Positions 11,201-22,285 of a stretch of 64,000 nt of DNA are shown piece by piece. Positions within the stretch are counted from its first letter, which is position 1, and each line of letters begins with the position of its first letter. The position numbers and the translations under genes are program-made. A model generated the notes under the pieces. The model was not told the origin of the DNA and ran no database searches. It worked only from the letters and a program-made list of their open reading frames with translations. This stretch comes from Limnoperna fortunei (lineage: Eukaryota > Mollusca > Bivalvia > Mytilida > Modiolidae), in contig OX104124.1 in the NCBI GenBank assembly GCA_944474755.1, positions 2,728,001 to 2,792,000 of the forward strand, read 5' to 3'.

Positions 11201-12219
11201 AGAAGTACCATCATCTCAAAGCCCAATTATCTTAACAAGTACAATTATTGCATATGGTTACTAGTTTACTAACAAATTTACCCCTAGCAAGCATCAGATT
11301 AGAAAATAAATAATTTTAGTATTAACCCATGCCAGCAATGTAACCGACTTAAGCCGCAGGTGTAAAATTGACAAATTCATCTTAAATACATTATTTTTCT
11401 GCATAATAGAATGTCTACCAGTTCTAGTTTCATACATTTTGACCCTTTCATTACATCCAAAACCTAAAACAGGAGTTTATTTAAATTAAAGCACATTCTA
11501 CTAAGCGCGGACCACTGCAGACCCCATAATTTCATACAATATTACATAATACCATATTTAGGCTTAAATTTGACCCCCCTATAGGTTTTGGCTCTGATAA
11601 GCAATTAAAATGATAGTCTTGGTGATTTACCTTCTTTCAGTACCATTTTTATCAAAAGAAATAGAAGTTGATATACCTGTATATGGCCTCTTCAGGTGTA
11701 GGACCACCATAGATTTTTTACTCTTCGGCTATATTAAAATTTGATAATTTTGACTTATCCTAGAAAATTTACCTTTGTTTCAAATTAAGTGACACTTCTG
11801 TCCCCTATAAAAATGCACTGGCTGAACATTCTGTCAAAATTTCACAATGTGTTTCATGGCATATAAGAAAAAACGCTCAACCTGAAGTCCACGTGGTCTA
11901 AAAATCTACTTTCACTTTCTATTTCTGTCCAAAAATAGTGCTTGTCCCTAATTGACTCTCAACATTTTTATGTTCATTTAAAACCAATAAAACTTTATCC
12001 TCAAGTTTCCTAGAATATTCAGCTTTCCAAAAATACCAAATTTATTCTGGTATCATGTGCGGTTCAAATTCTATATGATGCAAGAGTGAACCTGTCTGTT
12101 GACTAGTACTACTTTTACGTACAACCTCTGGACTGGTTCCTGGTATTTGGTGGTCCTACACCTATATATCCGAAGGCCGCTTAGGCTAATGAGGATATCA
12201 TCGTCAGGGTACAAGAATA
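8212..12219 (-). mobile_element. MITE family Y, copy 2, split by a 3.9-kb nested element
   Basis: The left half TTAACCTGGTCTCCTGGTGC...TTCAAATATA ends at 8268. The right half TATCCGAAGGCCGCTTAGGC...ACAAGAATA resumes near 12164. Together they match the uninterrupted copy at 29699-29816. Flanking words (CACGTCTGC and CATGTCTGA) suggest a decayed 9-bp target duplication. It lies in OATP intron 7. Everything between the halves is the nested insert described separately. Confidence 0.78.
8269..12163. mobile_element. Nested TIR element: 470-bp MITE in three copies with two 1243-bp spacers
   Basis: GGTGTAGGACCACCA begins at 8269, 9982 and 11695, a 1713-bp period. Its complement TGGTGGTCCTACACC follows about 470 bp later each time. 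The structure is therefore unit-spacer-unit-spacer-unit, and the copies are nearly identical. The whole block starts and ends with the same inverted repeat and is flanked by TATA on both sides inside MITE Y. No open frame of useful length is found in the unit or spacer. Very high copy identity implies recent tandem growth, or an assembly-generated repeat. Confidence 0.8.
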
Positions 12220-12329
12220 CATGTCTGACTGGTATCTTTGCTTTCCTTTCATGGATGAGCATGATTCGAGGTCCATTGTTAGTTCCATACAATAATGTTA
12301 AAATGTTAAACATTCATCCCAGCAAATAA

Positions 12330-12375
12330 CTACACCAGAGATATATAATTACACGTAATTATATGTCTCTGACTA
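12330..12375. repeat. Short palindrome
   Basis: CAGAGATATATAATTA and TAATTATATGTCTCTG are inverted around a CACG centre, making a hairpin of about 36 bp just before the 26-bp minisatellite. Confidence 0.6.
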
Positions 12376-12385
12376 CACTGTGGCA

Positions 12386-14100
12386 TTCAAGTTCTCATAT
12401 ATGAAAAGTCGTCAAGTTCTCATATATCTCATATAATGAAAAGTCGTCAAGTTCTCTATAATGAAAAGTCGTCAAGTTCTCATATAATGAAAAGTCGTCA
12501 TGTTCTCATATAATGAAAAGTCGGCTAGTTCTCATAAAATGAAAAGCCGTCAAGTTCTCTATAATGAAAAGTCGTCAATTTCTCATATAATGAAAAGTCG
12601 TCAAGTTCTCATATAATGAAAAGTCGGCTAGTTCTCATATAATGAAAAGTCGTCAAGTTCTCATATAATGAAAAGTGTCAAGTTCTCATATAATGAAAAG
12701 TCGTCAAGTTCTCATATAATGAAAAGTCGTCAAGTTCTCATATAATGAAAAGTCGTCAAATTCATATATAATGAAAAGTGTCAAGTTCTCATATAATGAA
12801 AAGTCGTCAGGTTCTCATATAATGAAAAGTCGTCAAGTTCTCATATAATGAAAAGTCGTCAAGTTTTCATATAATGAAAAGTCGTCAAATTCTAATATAA
12901 TGAAAAGTCGTCAAGTTCTCATATAATGAAAAGTGTCAAGTTCTCATATAATGAAAAGTGTCAAGTTCTCATAATGAAAAGTCGTCAGGTTCTAATATAA
13001 TGAAAAGTCGTCAAATTCTAATATAATGAAAAGTCGTCAAGTTCTCATATAATGAAAAGTGTCAAGTTCTCATATAATGAAAAGTCGTCAAGTTCTCATA
13101 TAATGAAAAGTGTCAAGTTCTCATATAATGAAAAGTCGTCAAGTTCTCATATAATGAAAAGTCGTCAAGTTCTCATATAATGAAAAGTGTCAAGTTCTCA
13201 TATAATGAAAAGTCGTCAAGTTCTCATATAATGAAAAGTCGTCAAGTTCTCATATAATGAAAAGTGTCAAGTTCTCATATAATGAAAAGTCGTCAGGTTC
13301 TAATATAATGAAAAGTCGTTAAATTCTCATATAATGAAAAGTCGTCAAGTTCTCATATAATGAAAAGTGTCAAGTTCTCATAGAATGAAAAGTCGTCAAG
13401 TTCTCATATAATGAAAAGTGTCAAATTCTCATGTAATGAAAAGTCGTCAGGTTCTAATATAATGAAAAGTCGTTCAAATTCTAATATAATGAAAAGTCGT
13501 CAAGTTCTCATATAATGAAAAGTGTCAAGTTCTCATATAATGAAAAGTCGTCAAGTTCTCATATAATTAAAAGTGTCAAGTTCTCATATAATGAAAAGTC
13601 GTCAAGTTCTCATATAATGAAAAGTCGTCAAATTCTAATATAATGAAAAGTGTCAAGTTCTCATATAATGAAAAGTCGCCAGGTTCTCATATAATGAAAA
13701 GTCGTCAAGTTCTCATATAATGAAAAGTCGTCAAGTTCTCATATAATGAAAATTCGTAAAGTTCTAATATAATGAAAAGTCGTCAAGTTCTCATATAATG
13801 AAAAGTCGTCAAGTTCTCATATAATAAAAAGTCGTCATGTTCTCATATAATGAAAAGTCGTCAGGTTCTCATATAATGAAAAGTGTCAAGTTCTCATATA
13901 ATGAAAAGTCGTCAAGTTCAAAGTCGTCAAGTTCTCATATAATGAAAAGTCGTCAAGTTCAAAGTCGTCAAGTTCTCATATAATGAAAAGTCGTCAAGTT
14001 CTCATATAATGAAAAGTCGTCAAATTCTCATATAATGAAAAGTCGTCAAGTTCTCATATAATGAAAAGTGTCAAGTTCTCATATAATGAAAAGTCGTCAA
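12386..14100. repeat. 26-bp minisatellite, about 65 units
   Basis: The unit is TCGTCAAGTTCTCATATAAT followed by GAAAAG. Many units have lost two bases (GTCAAG instead of TCGTCAAG), giving 24-bp variants, and the two lengths alternate in blocks. It fills 1.7 kb of OATP intron 7. No spacer-repeat structure like a CRISPR array is present; the units are directly head to tail. Confidence 0.97.
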
Positions 14101-14659
14101 AGCTATCAAGGTTATTAAATTTACTATGCTGACGCGCTTTTCATCTAACCAAGACTCATTTTATGGAGCTCAAATCGAAAAATATTTAAAATCTAAATGC
14201 TTTAGATTTTGTAGAGCTTTTATTACCAAATTCCAAAACAAACATAGCGAATAGAAAAGTCTTAGAATTTCAGGGCATCAAATTTAGTAGGTTGGTTCCC
14301 GACGATTGTATTCAGTATGCCTTCGGAATATACAAAAGATGACAGACCGGGAACCAGACTACAAATGTAGATTAGTTACACATTCGTATCACCATACTGA
14401 ATGCTTCATAACCTTGTTATCCTTCTGACTTGACATATAGTCAAAATTATACTTGATGTTGTTAATAACCACTCAATCAGATAAATCTATATCACCGTCG
14501 AATATAGGTAAGCCAATGTATAAGGTTAAAGCGAAACAAGCAATGTCAATTAACATAGGTGCCTCATTAAGAGCCTGCATGGTAAATACAATTATTGCTT
14601 TATTCAATGCTAAAATGAAACGATGATGGTGCATAGCGTTAATGTACAACTGTAAGTTA

Positions 14660-14925
14660 TTAAGGTATCCGGACCACAATTGACCACGTGATCATATTTG
14701 GTGTCCCGGATGTCCATTGTTTTTTAATGGAGCAGACGTCGGTAATGTTCGACAAACATTGGAAATAATATTGAGTAACTAACTTTTTAACATTGACTCA
14801 AAGTAAAACTATATATAAAATTAATTTTGTATCATTAATTAATTAACATTGATTTAATAAAGCTGCATTTCTTGGTCGAAAAATAAAATTAAACGATGAC
14901 TTCAAATATGGGTCGGATACCTTAA
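14660..14925. mobile_element. MITE family V, copy 1
   Basis: It begins TTAAGGTATCCGGACC and ends GGGTCGGATACCTTAA, terminal inverted repeats bounded by TTAA. A second copy of like length lies at 27875-28139 and a right-half copy at 15328-15480. The TTAA borders recall piggyBac-type targets, which is inference. It ends 25 bp from the splice donor of OATP exon 7. Confidence 0.78.
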
Positions 14926-14950
14926 GTTATTTTTACAGTATTGTTCTTAC

Positions 14951-15108
14951 CGTATAAGCAGAATAAATATAGGTATATGGCTAAGGGAGACAACCAATTT
15001 GAATATCAGTGTAGTCACTAGGTATGGAATCAAATGTTTACAATTTGTGGAACACACGCCAGGTGTCGCTGTGTCACCGGATACTAAGCATGAACATTGT
15101 GTATACGT
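14951..15108 (-). CDS. SLCO: OATP coding exon 7 (cysteine-rich loop end and helix 10)
   Basis: The acceptor TTTAAACAG precedes 15108 and the donor CG|GTAAGAAC follows 14951. The 158-nt exon enters in phase 0 and leaves in phase 2. It starts TYTQCSCLVSGDTATPGVCS, carrying the C-x-C and G-x-C-x3-C pattern that closes the OATP extracellular loop 5. A hydrophobic helix ending PIFILLI then precedes the arginine split across the next junction. It is short and lies between two MITE V copies, so it is easily missed. Confidence 0.92.
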
Positions 15109-15327
15109 CTGTTTAAATAAAAATATTGTAGTAATAATGGCAATTTACATAATAAAATGGTAATATCCAAAAATTTTCATGTCAAAAAGGAAAAATCTCT
15201 ACAAAAACAATACATGAAATTTTTGTCAAGATTTTCTACGTTTTTGTTGGACCACGTTTTTGGATTGTGTTTTTGCAAAGAAAAAAGAAGCTTCATAATA
15301 GCGTAATTTATTTCTCTTTAAAATTTG

Positions 15328-15480
15328 AGTAACTAACTTTGTTTGCTCAGAAATGTATACATTGACTCAAAATATTTTATTTGTATCATTAATTGGCAAT
15401 ACATTGATTGAATAAAGCTGTATTTCTTTGTCGAAAAATGAAATTGAACCGTGACTTGAATTATGGGTCGGATACCTTAA
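15328..15480. mobile_element. MITE family V, truncated copy
   Basis: This matches the right half of the copy at 14660-14925, including GAGTAACTAACTTT, the GTCGAAAAAT segment and the terminal GGGTCGGATACCTTAA. No left terminus is seen. Confidence 0.65.
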
Positions 15481-15583
15481 TCAAATATTTATTCATTTCA
15501 AGGCTATCAATAATCACATAGAATTTTACAACTGAATGAAATAATACGCGTCAAGTGTTACGCTGATTTCTCTTCTCGAGGAA

Positions 15584-16338
15584 ATGATTGTAAAAAATTA
15601 CTGCATCAAATGCCTTAATAAATCAGAAGAAGAATACAACATACCAAGTAGCTCAGACTCTATGTGGTTTTGTGGCCCGTGCAAAGGTATAGTTGAGAGA
15701 GACATTATCACGGACCTGAAGATTGAGGACAGGTGTAATGAGATAGTTCGTGAGTTTGAACAGAGACTAGCATCAATTGAGAGTGATTTACATGTCCGTA
15801 AGATTGTACAAGATGAACTCAAATCACAAAATGAACTTAATCCAAAGGCAGATAGCGAAAACACAGTCACTGACGTAATATCCGAGATAAATGAAAGAAA
15901 CTCGAGAAAAATAACCTGATCATTTACGGTGTAGAGGAATGTAAATCAGAGAGGAAAGGAAAGAACATGATGCTAAAGTGGTCCAAGGTATAGCTACTAC
16001 CTGCGGCATAAACATTGAGGATTATCATATTGGTAAAATTGTGAGGTTAGGAAAGTATGCCAAAGAAAAAACTATTAAGACCAATGTTAATACGAAGTGA
16101 CACACCCGGCTTCAAAATAGATATTCTGAGAAATGCACATAAGTTGAAGGGAGAAGAACAAGAGTATAAATCAATAACATTGAGCAATGATATGACCAAG
16201 ACGGAAAGGGAAGAGGAGAAAAAAATATTTGAAGAGTAAAAATACTTAACAAAGGAAAGTCAGGGGAAAGCAATCTACAAGGTTCGAGGTCCACCAGGTG
16301 CTCGACGAGTAGTAAATGTGACCAACAACACCAAGTAA
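15584..16338 (+). pseudogene. CR1-like ORF1 protein, frameshifted
   Basis: The first frame (15584-15919) has CIKC near the start and WFCGPC about 25 residues later, a PHD/zinc-knuckle-like module, then a coiled-coil-like acidic helix. It stops at 15919, but ORF1-like sequence continues in other frames: NLIIYGVEE (RNA-recognition-like strand), KIVRLGK, then a frame from 16057 with RPMLIRSDTPGFKIDILRNA and TLSNDMTKTEREEEK. At least two frame changes and one stop (near 16237) separate the parts. The family protein binds element RNA and acts as a chaperone; this copy cannot make it intact. Confidence 0.8.
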
Positions 16339-16539
16339 AGTATACTAGAAAGAAGAAATGTACAAATCTCGATAAGGATGTAAATTCGTTTCATGTTTTT
16401 AACAGTTGTCTTGTTTTTATACAAATGCGGACCAATTTCGCTACAAATTCAGTGAATTTTAGACTAGAATTACAAACTATAAACCGATGATTATTGGCAT
16501 AACAGGCTAAAAATAGAATGTATGACATGAACCCAGCAG

Positions 16540-19263
16540 AATTTAGCTTGGATATTATTGGAGACTATGATCTATTCTCATTAAACATTGATACATTGGT
16601 AGAGGCATGTTGCTTTATATTCACAAAACTCTACAAGCCAAAGAGGTGTGTATGGAGACAGTTTTCGACGAGAATATTTTTGCCAAGATAACACTAAACA
16701 ATAATGACAGACTACTAGTCGGTTTGCTGTATATACAGATCGCCGTCAGTACGTACGACCAGACAATGCCAATCGTGACAATAATGCAGATTTACTGAAA
16801 ATCATAAATGAATCAACACAAACATTTCTCACACGTCCTACTGATGGGAGATATGAATTATCCTGATATAGACTGGGAGGCATGGAATACCAACAGTGAC
16901 AATATAGAATCAGAAGAATATAAATTTATGCAATGTATTCAAGACAATTTTCTATACCAACATGTTACTAAGCCAACAAGATGGAGGGGATCGGAAACGC
17001 CACATGTACTGGACCTTACTTTTACCAATGAAGAAAGCATGATCAGTGACATTGAATACTTGAGTCCACTAGGGAAGAGTGATCACTGTGTCATACAGTT
17101 TAACTACAACTGCTATACTAGACTGAAAGTGAACAACAGAGAGCGAATATGTTATAACAAAGGAAATTATGTTGACTTTAATAAGGAAAGGGAGAACACA
17201 AACTGGAATGCAATACTGAATCCACACGATCACATAAACTGTAACTGGGAAAAATTTGGGGAAAAACTAAAACAAATAGAGAAGAGGTACATACCGAGTC
17301 GTAAACTGAAAGTACCAAACAAAAGAAAAAGTGAATTTCAGATAGACAAAAAGACATGAAAAAATAAAGGAGAAGAACTCACTACATAGGAAATCTGTTA
17401 CAACTAAAGACCCAAAGGTTAGAATGCAGTACAACAAGATCAGAAACCAAGTTAAAACACTAACTAGAAAACTGAGGAAGAAACATGAAACTGAACTAGC
17501 TCAGAAAGCTAAGAAAAACACAGAAGAGATATGGAAGTACATTAAATCTAAATCCAAAACCCGAAAAGGAATAGGAGAACTACTCACAGATGAAAACGAC
17601 GAAAAATCACCAAAAACAGATCATGATGACAAAGAGAAAGCTGAGATCCTTGCCAACTTTTTCAAAAGTGTCTTCACACAAGAACCTGAAGGTAGGGTAC
17701 CCGATCTACCCATAAGAGACGGTAAAACTCAAATGGAAAATTTAGAAATAACGAAAGACAATATAGCCAAGATACTTAAAGGATTAAAAATAGACAAATC
17801 ACCTGGTCCAGACAGGATACACCCAAGAGTGCTTAAAGAACTTGCAGATACAATATCAATTCCACTACATTTGATATTGATGCAATCATTAACAACTAAA
17901 ACTGTTCCAAATAGATGGAAAGAAGCTCAAATCGGTGCGATCTTCAAAAAGGAGAAAAACACATAGCTGGAAATTACAGATCGGTGAGCCTCACGTCCAT
18001 AGTTTGTAAAGTTATGGAAACACTAGCGCGAGAGCACATCATCAAACACATGAAGGTTAATAACTTCTTCACTGATAGACAATACGGTTTTATATCGGGA
18101 AGGTCCACGTCCCTACAACTCCTCAATGTACTGGATAAAAGGACAAAAGCGTTAGACAAAGGAAAATCAGATGTCGTATATATGGACTACATGAGAGCTT
18201 TTGATACCGTACCACATAGAAGGTTAATGAACAAATTGACAGCTTATGGTATAAAAGATCCAATACTCAGCTGGACTAGAAACTTCCTGTCCGAAAGAAT
18301 CCAACAAGTCTCAGTCAATAATGAAAAGACCTACCCAATTTAGTAAACTCTGATATGTACCTATTTGCCAACAACACTAAGATTTTCAACACCATCAGCG
18401 ACAAGAAAGACGCGGTACAACTTCAAACAGATCTTAATAAGTTAAACGACTGGAGCGAGACATGGCTGTTGAAATTCCATCCAGACAAATGCAAGCACAT
18501 TCATATTGGTAAACCAGGACCTGAACCTGATATCAAATACACCTTGAAAACTAAAGAACTTGAACAAGTAAAGGAGGAAAAAGACATCAGAGTGGTTATT
18601 GACTCAGAGCTGAACTTTGATAAGCATATCAGTGATAAAGTAAACAAAGCCAACTCTATGTTTGCACTACTGAGGACATTCCAATTTCTAGATGCGTCAA
18701 CTTTTGTCCCTTTATATAAGACACTTGTACGAATTCACTTAGAATTCGCTAGTTCAGTTTGGCACCCGTACAAAGTGAAGCACTTGGATATGATAGAAAA
18801 TGTTCAAATGAGGGCCACAAAACAACTTCCTGGTCTTAAAGACATGACTTATGCTGACATACTGAATAAACTGAATCTACCAACTCTCAGTTTTAGAAGA
18901 ATACGCGGAGACATGATAGAACTGTATAAGATACTAAATGAGAAATACGACCGAGAAGCAACAATATTTGTTAAACTTTGAAAAGATATGTCAGTAAGAA
19001 CATGGATACGGGGAAACAGCTTAAAGATCTATCCACGAGCAAGGACTGAACTACGTAAAAACTCGTTCACCATCAGATTAGCAAAAACCTGGAACAATCT
19101 CCCAGAGTCAATAGTTACAGCACCAACAGTTAACACCTTTAAGAACAGATTAGATAAATTCTGGAAGAATCAAGAACTCTTATTCGATGACCACAGAGCT
19201 AACATCACTGGAAGTGTAATCGAATATGAGCTAGGGACTGGTATAGAGGAAGAGAATTCATGA
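16540..19263 (+). pseudogene. CR1-like ORF2 (endonuclease-reverse transcriptase), broken
   Basis: The apurinic-type endonuclease is partial. The N-terminus is absent, but LLMGDMNYPDIDW (from about 16838) and GKSDHCVI (about 17074) are kept. RT starts with KSPGPDRIHPRVLKE (about 17800) and continues in another frame with AGNYRSVSLTSIVCKV and YMDYMRAFDTVPHRR. Frame changes fall near 17360, 17960, 18340 and 18980. Around 18330 the segment that should hold the G-V-P-Q-G box and adjacent strands is missing. The catalytic YADD-type box reads FANN instead of aspartates. The copy is therefore catalytically dead by both deletion and substitution. Confidence 0.87.
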
Positions 19264-19485
19264 ACCAGTAAAACAACCGAAGTAAATATAAGTAAAAATT
19301 CTTTGTATATAGTTACAACACGTTTGGCGATTGTCCTCTTTTAAAATGATATACAATATAGATGTTGAACATGGTAGTATATCTAGCTAACATGAAAAAG
19401 AATCCGTAAAAACAGCTTTATATACTTATAATAAGTGAGACACTCAAAATAATGTAAGAAGTATGGGTTACGGACGATCGCTGAC

Positions 19486-19618
19486 CTGCTCAATAGTTCC
19501 TGTGCATCCAGCATGGCATGGAGAAAAGTAGTTCCGACCATCAGCTCCACACACTGGAAAATAGTTTCCTGAACAGTGACAGTCTATCATACACTGCGTG
19601 GAGGTTTTATTTTCACTT
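19486..19618 (-). CDS. SLCO: OATP coding exon 6 (Kazal-like loop)
   Basis: The acceptor TTTCTTTCAG precedes 19618 and the donor CAG|GTCAGCG follows 19486. It enters in phase 2 and leaves in phase 0. The translation includes CMIDCHCSGNYFPVCGADGR and YFSPCHAGCTG, the C-x-C...PVCG...Y-x-S-P-C-x-A-G-C signature of the Kazal-like extracellular loop between helices 9 and 10 of OATPs. All expected cysteines are present. Confidence 0.95.
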
Positions 19619-19913
19619 CTGAAAGAAAACAATTATATCAACCTAATATTATAGTAAATACTTTCATATTAGTACCATCCAAATAATTCGCACGAAAATA
19701 TGGTATTTGTTTTTTCGAATGAACATTCATTGAAAAATGTCTAAAATAAAAGTAATCAATGACACTAGACGAACTGCATGTGTTATGTCAACATTGTGTG
19801 TCTGCTTTTGTGTCCTTTTCATGCCTTTTATAGATGGTCTAAAACAATGTACCAACGGTAAAATAAATTCGCCGTTTTATTGAGTTTTGAGCGATGACAG
19901 TCGGTAGCAAAAC

Positions 19914-20330
19914 GTGGTAATATGTTACTGTGTACGTCATCTGTTCTACTGTGCATGTCATCTGTTCTACTATGTACGTCATCTGTTCTACTATGTACGT
20001 CATCGGTTCTACTGTTTACGTCATCTGTTCTACTGTGTACGTCATTTGTTCTACTGTTTACGTCATCTGTTCTATTATGTACGTCATTTGTTCTACTATG
20101 TACGTCATCTGTTCTACTGTTTACGTCATCTGTTCTACTATGTACGTCATTTGTTCTACTATGTACGTTATCTCTTCTACTGTTTACGTTATCTGTTCTA
20201 TGTACGTCATCTCTTCTATAATGTACGTCATCTGTTCTACTGTTTACGTCATCTGTTCTACTATGTACGTCATCTGTTCTACTATTTACGTCATCTGTTC
20301 TACTGTGTAAGTCATCTGATCCACTATGTA
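19914..20330. repeat. 21-bp minisatellite beside an OATP splice donor
   Basis: The unit is TGTTCTACTATGTACGTCATC, about 19 copies with point variants. Because 21 is a multiple of three, long repetitive frames open on both strands; these are artefacts. The array ends about 10 bp from the 5' splice site of OATP exon 5 (intron begins at 20339). Confidence 0.95.
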
Positions 20331-20339
20331 CGTACTCAC

Positions 20340-20523
20340 ATGTCATATCCTACTATATCCGGTGTAGGACAACCAAGGATCATTCCGAACAAGTTGAAAA
20401 CAACGTCCATAAAGCTCACGACTATCAAAAATTTGATACACGTAATTGGCGAAAATTTTCTTTTTGATGTAATAAATCCTCCAACTAAAGTACCAACTGA
20501 TATTGGAACAACTGTTAGTACGC
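20340..20523 (-). CDS. SLCO: OATP coding exon 5
   Basis: The acceptor TTTTTTGAAG precedes 20523 and the donor AT|GTGAGTACG follows 20340. It enters in phase 1 and leaves in phase 2. The translation runs VLTVVPISVGTLVGGFITSK, then a basic turn and a second hydrophobic helix ending GMILGCPTPDIVGYD. G-x-x-x-G-G-F-x-x-x-K/R is the usual end of OATP helix 8, and GCP begins the large extracellular loop. Confidence 0.94.
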
Positions 20524-21088
20524 CTTCAAAAAATGGTTATGAAGTAATTACAAACTGATATTGAAACAACAGTCAGTACGCTTAGGAAATAGCAAATTGT
20601 TACAGAAGTTATTAAAAAAGTAAAAGCAATATAAAGTTACAAATAACTGGAAAAAGTGACTCAGATGAAAAAAATCGAAACATTTAATTACAAAAATTAC
20701 ATTTCTCTTATTGAACACTTCGTATAAATAGTCAGGTTTTCTCATTTGATGTCAATGTATAGTCTAACCAAAATTATTAACACGCCCACAAATTAAACCA
20801 AATTACCGTACATCGGTATTTATTTATTTATTGCGCTTTCGGTGAAAGTGCCAACATTAAACATAAATCATGTACCAAAATTTTACACGCCAAAAGAGTA
20901 AGATAATATCGTTTAGTTAATTACAATAAACAATTCGTGTCAAATGAAAGTACAGGTAGGTGTTTTCTGATCTAAAATTCTAAATTTTTACAAAATTGTT
21001 TAGAAAACACAATGTATGAATTTCTATTTACACATACATATGAAAGATTTATCATTTGCTAATAAGCCGCTCTAATTGATCATAAAAA

Positions 21089-21370
21089 TCACACATTCGT
21101 CGTCATTAAATCAACAGGTACTGCCGGAGGTATCAAGTCGTTTCGCAACATGTCCATTTCGTACCAAGATTGTGTCGTACCTCTGTGCTTTCTGGTCGAC
21201 AAGCGTACCCTTACAGCCTGGAACCAGATCGACAAGACGAGTCTCTTAAGCTGCATGAGCAGACCAGCGACATCAAGAATACCTGGGTGAACAGCACAGT
21301 CTAGACGATACAGTCCTGGAGTGTATTTATGCGACCTACCAGTACCAATTATGACACAGAAGGTTGGCAC
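21089..21370 (-). other. Uncharacterised open frame of 93 codons in OATP intron 4
   Basis: The frame is richer in GC than its surroundings and directly adjoins the 61-bp satellite. It resembles no family I know, has no clear splice sites and does not join the OATP exons in phase. It may be a relic of the sequence from which the satellite grew. I do not claim it is coding. Confidence 0.2.
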
Positions 21371-22285
21371 CTACATCTCAACACCGACCTAGAGATGGCT
21401 GTGGTCACAAAGGGTTGTGTACTTTGGCGCCACCATCTGAACACCGACCGTAAAGATGGCTGAAGTCACAAAGGGTTGTATACATTGGCACCACCATCTC
21501 AACACCGACCGTAAAGATGGCTGTGTTCACAAAGGATTGTATTCTTTGGCACCACCATCTGAACACCGACCGTAAAGATGGCTGTAGTCACAAAGGGTTG
21601 TATACATTGGCACCACCATCTGAACACCGACCGTAAAGATGGCTGTTGTCACAAACGGCTGTATACATTGGCACCACCATCTGAACACCGACCGTAAAGA
21701 TGGCTATAGTCACAAAGGGTTGTATACATTGGCACCACCATCTCAACACCGACCGTAAAAATGGTTGTAGTCACAAAGGGTTGTATACATTGGCACCACC
21801 ATCTGAATACCGACCGTAAAGATGGCTGTGGTCACAAAGGTTTGTATACATTGGCACCACCATCTCATCACCGACCGTAAAGATGGCTGTAGTCACAAAG
21901 GGTTTTGTACATTGGCACCACCATCTGAACACGGACCGTAAAGATGGCTGCAGTCACAAAGGGTTGTAAACATTGGCACCACCATCTGAACACCGACCGT
22001 AAAGATGGCTGTAGTAACAAAGGGTTGTATACATTGGTACCACCATCTGAACACCGACCGTAAAGATGGCTGTGGTCACAAAGGGTTGTATACATTAGCA
22101 CCAAAATCTCAACACCGACCGTAAAGATGGCTGTAGTCACAAAGGGTTGTATACATTGGCACCACCATTTCATCACCGACCGTAAAGATGGCTGTGGTCA
22201 TAAAGGGTTGTGTACATTGGCACCACCATCTGAACACCGACCGTAAAGATGGCTATGGTCACAAAAGGTTGTATACATTGGAACC
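21370..22285. repeat. 61-bp satellite, about 15 units
   Basis: The word CACCATCT recurs every 61 bp (21431, 21492, 21553 and onward). Each unit contains GGCACCACCATCTGAACACC, GACCGTAAAGATGGCTGT and GTCACAAAGGGTTGTATACA. The inverted word pair CACCATCT and AGATGG within each unit could fold into a small hairpin. It lies in OATP intron 4. Confidence 0.96.

Larger units (their letters stand above)
15560..19290 (+). mobile_element. CR1-like non-LTR retrotransposon, inactive
   Basis: Two degraded coding units on the plus strand, an ORF1 with a Cys-rich N-terminus and an ORF2 with endonuclease and reverse transcriptase, make up a near full-length LINE. The RT C-terminus (RATKQLPGLKDMTYADIL, then LNLPTLSFRRIRGDMIELYK) is typical of the CR1/Jockey group. 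It lies antisense in OATP intron 6. Exact 5' and 3' ends and target duplications were not found. Confidence 0.85.

Noticed and set aside
12071..12329. Open frames on both strands at the end of the nested element
   Set aside because: They run across the junction of the 470-bp unit and MITE Y and have no coding signature.
12386..14100. CRISPR-like look of short regular repeats
   Set aside because: Units are head to tail without unique spacers, lie in an animal intron and show ordinary minisatellite variation.
14473..14679. Minus-strand open frame resembling a membrane helix, first considered as the missing OATP exon
   Set aside because: Its end has no donor in the required phase and it lacks the loop cysteines. 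The true exon with correct phase and C-x-C pattern was found at 14951-15108, and this frame overlaps MITE V.
20355..20385. GGTGTAGGACAACCA, similar to the TIR of the 3.9-kb element
   Set aside because: It lies inside OATP exon 5 and encodes the conserved GCPTPD segment; no second end or duplication.
19828..20558. Long repetitive open frames on both strands
   Set aside because: They come from the 21-bp minisatellite, whose unit is a multiple of three. Part of the region is the OATP exon 5 on the minus strand.
21868..22176. Open frame of about 100 codons on the minus strand
   Set aside because: It lies wholly in the 61-bp satellite and is repetitive.
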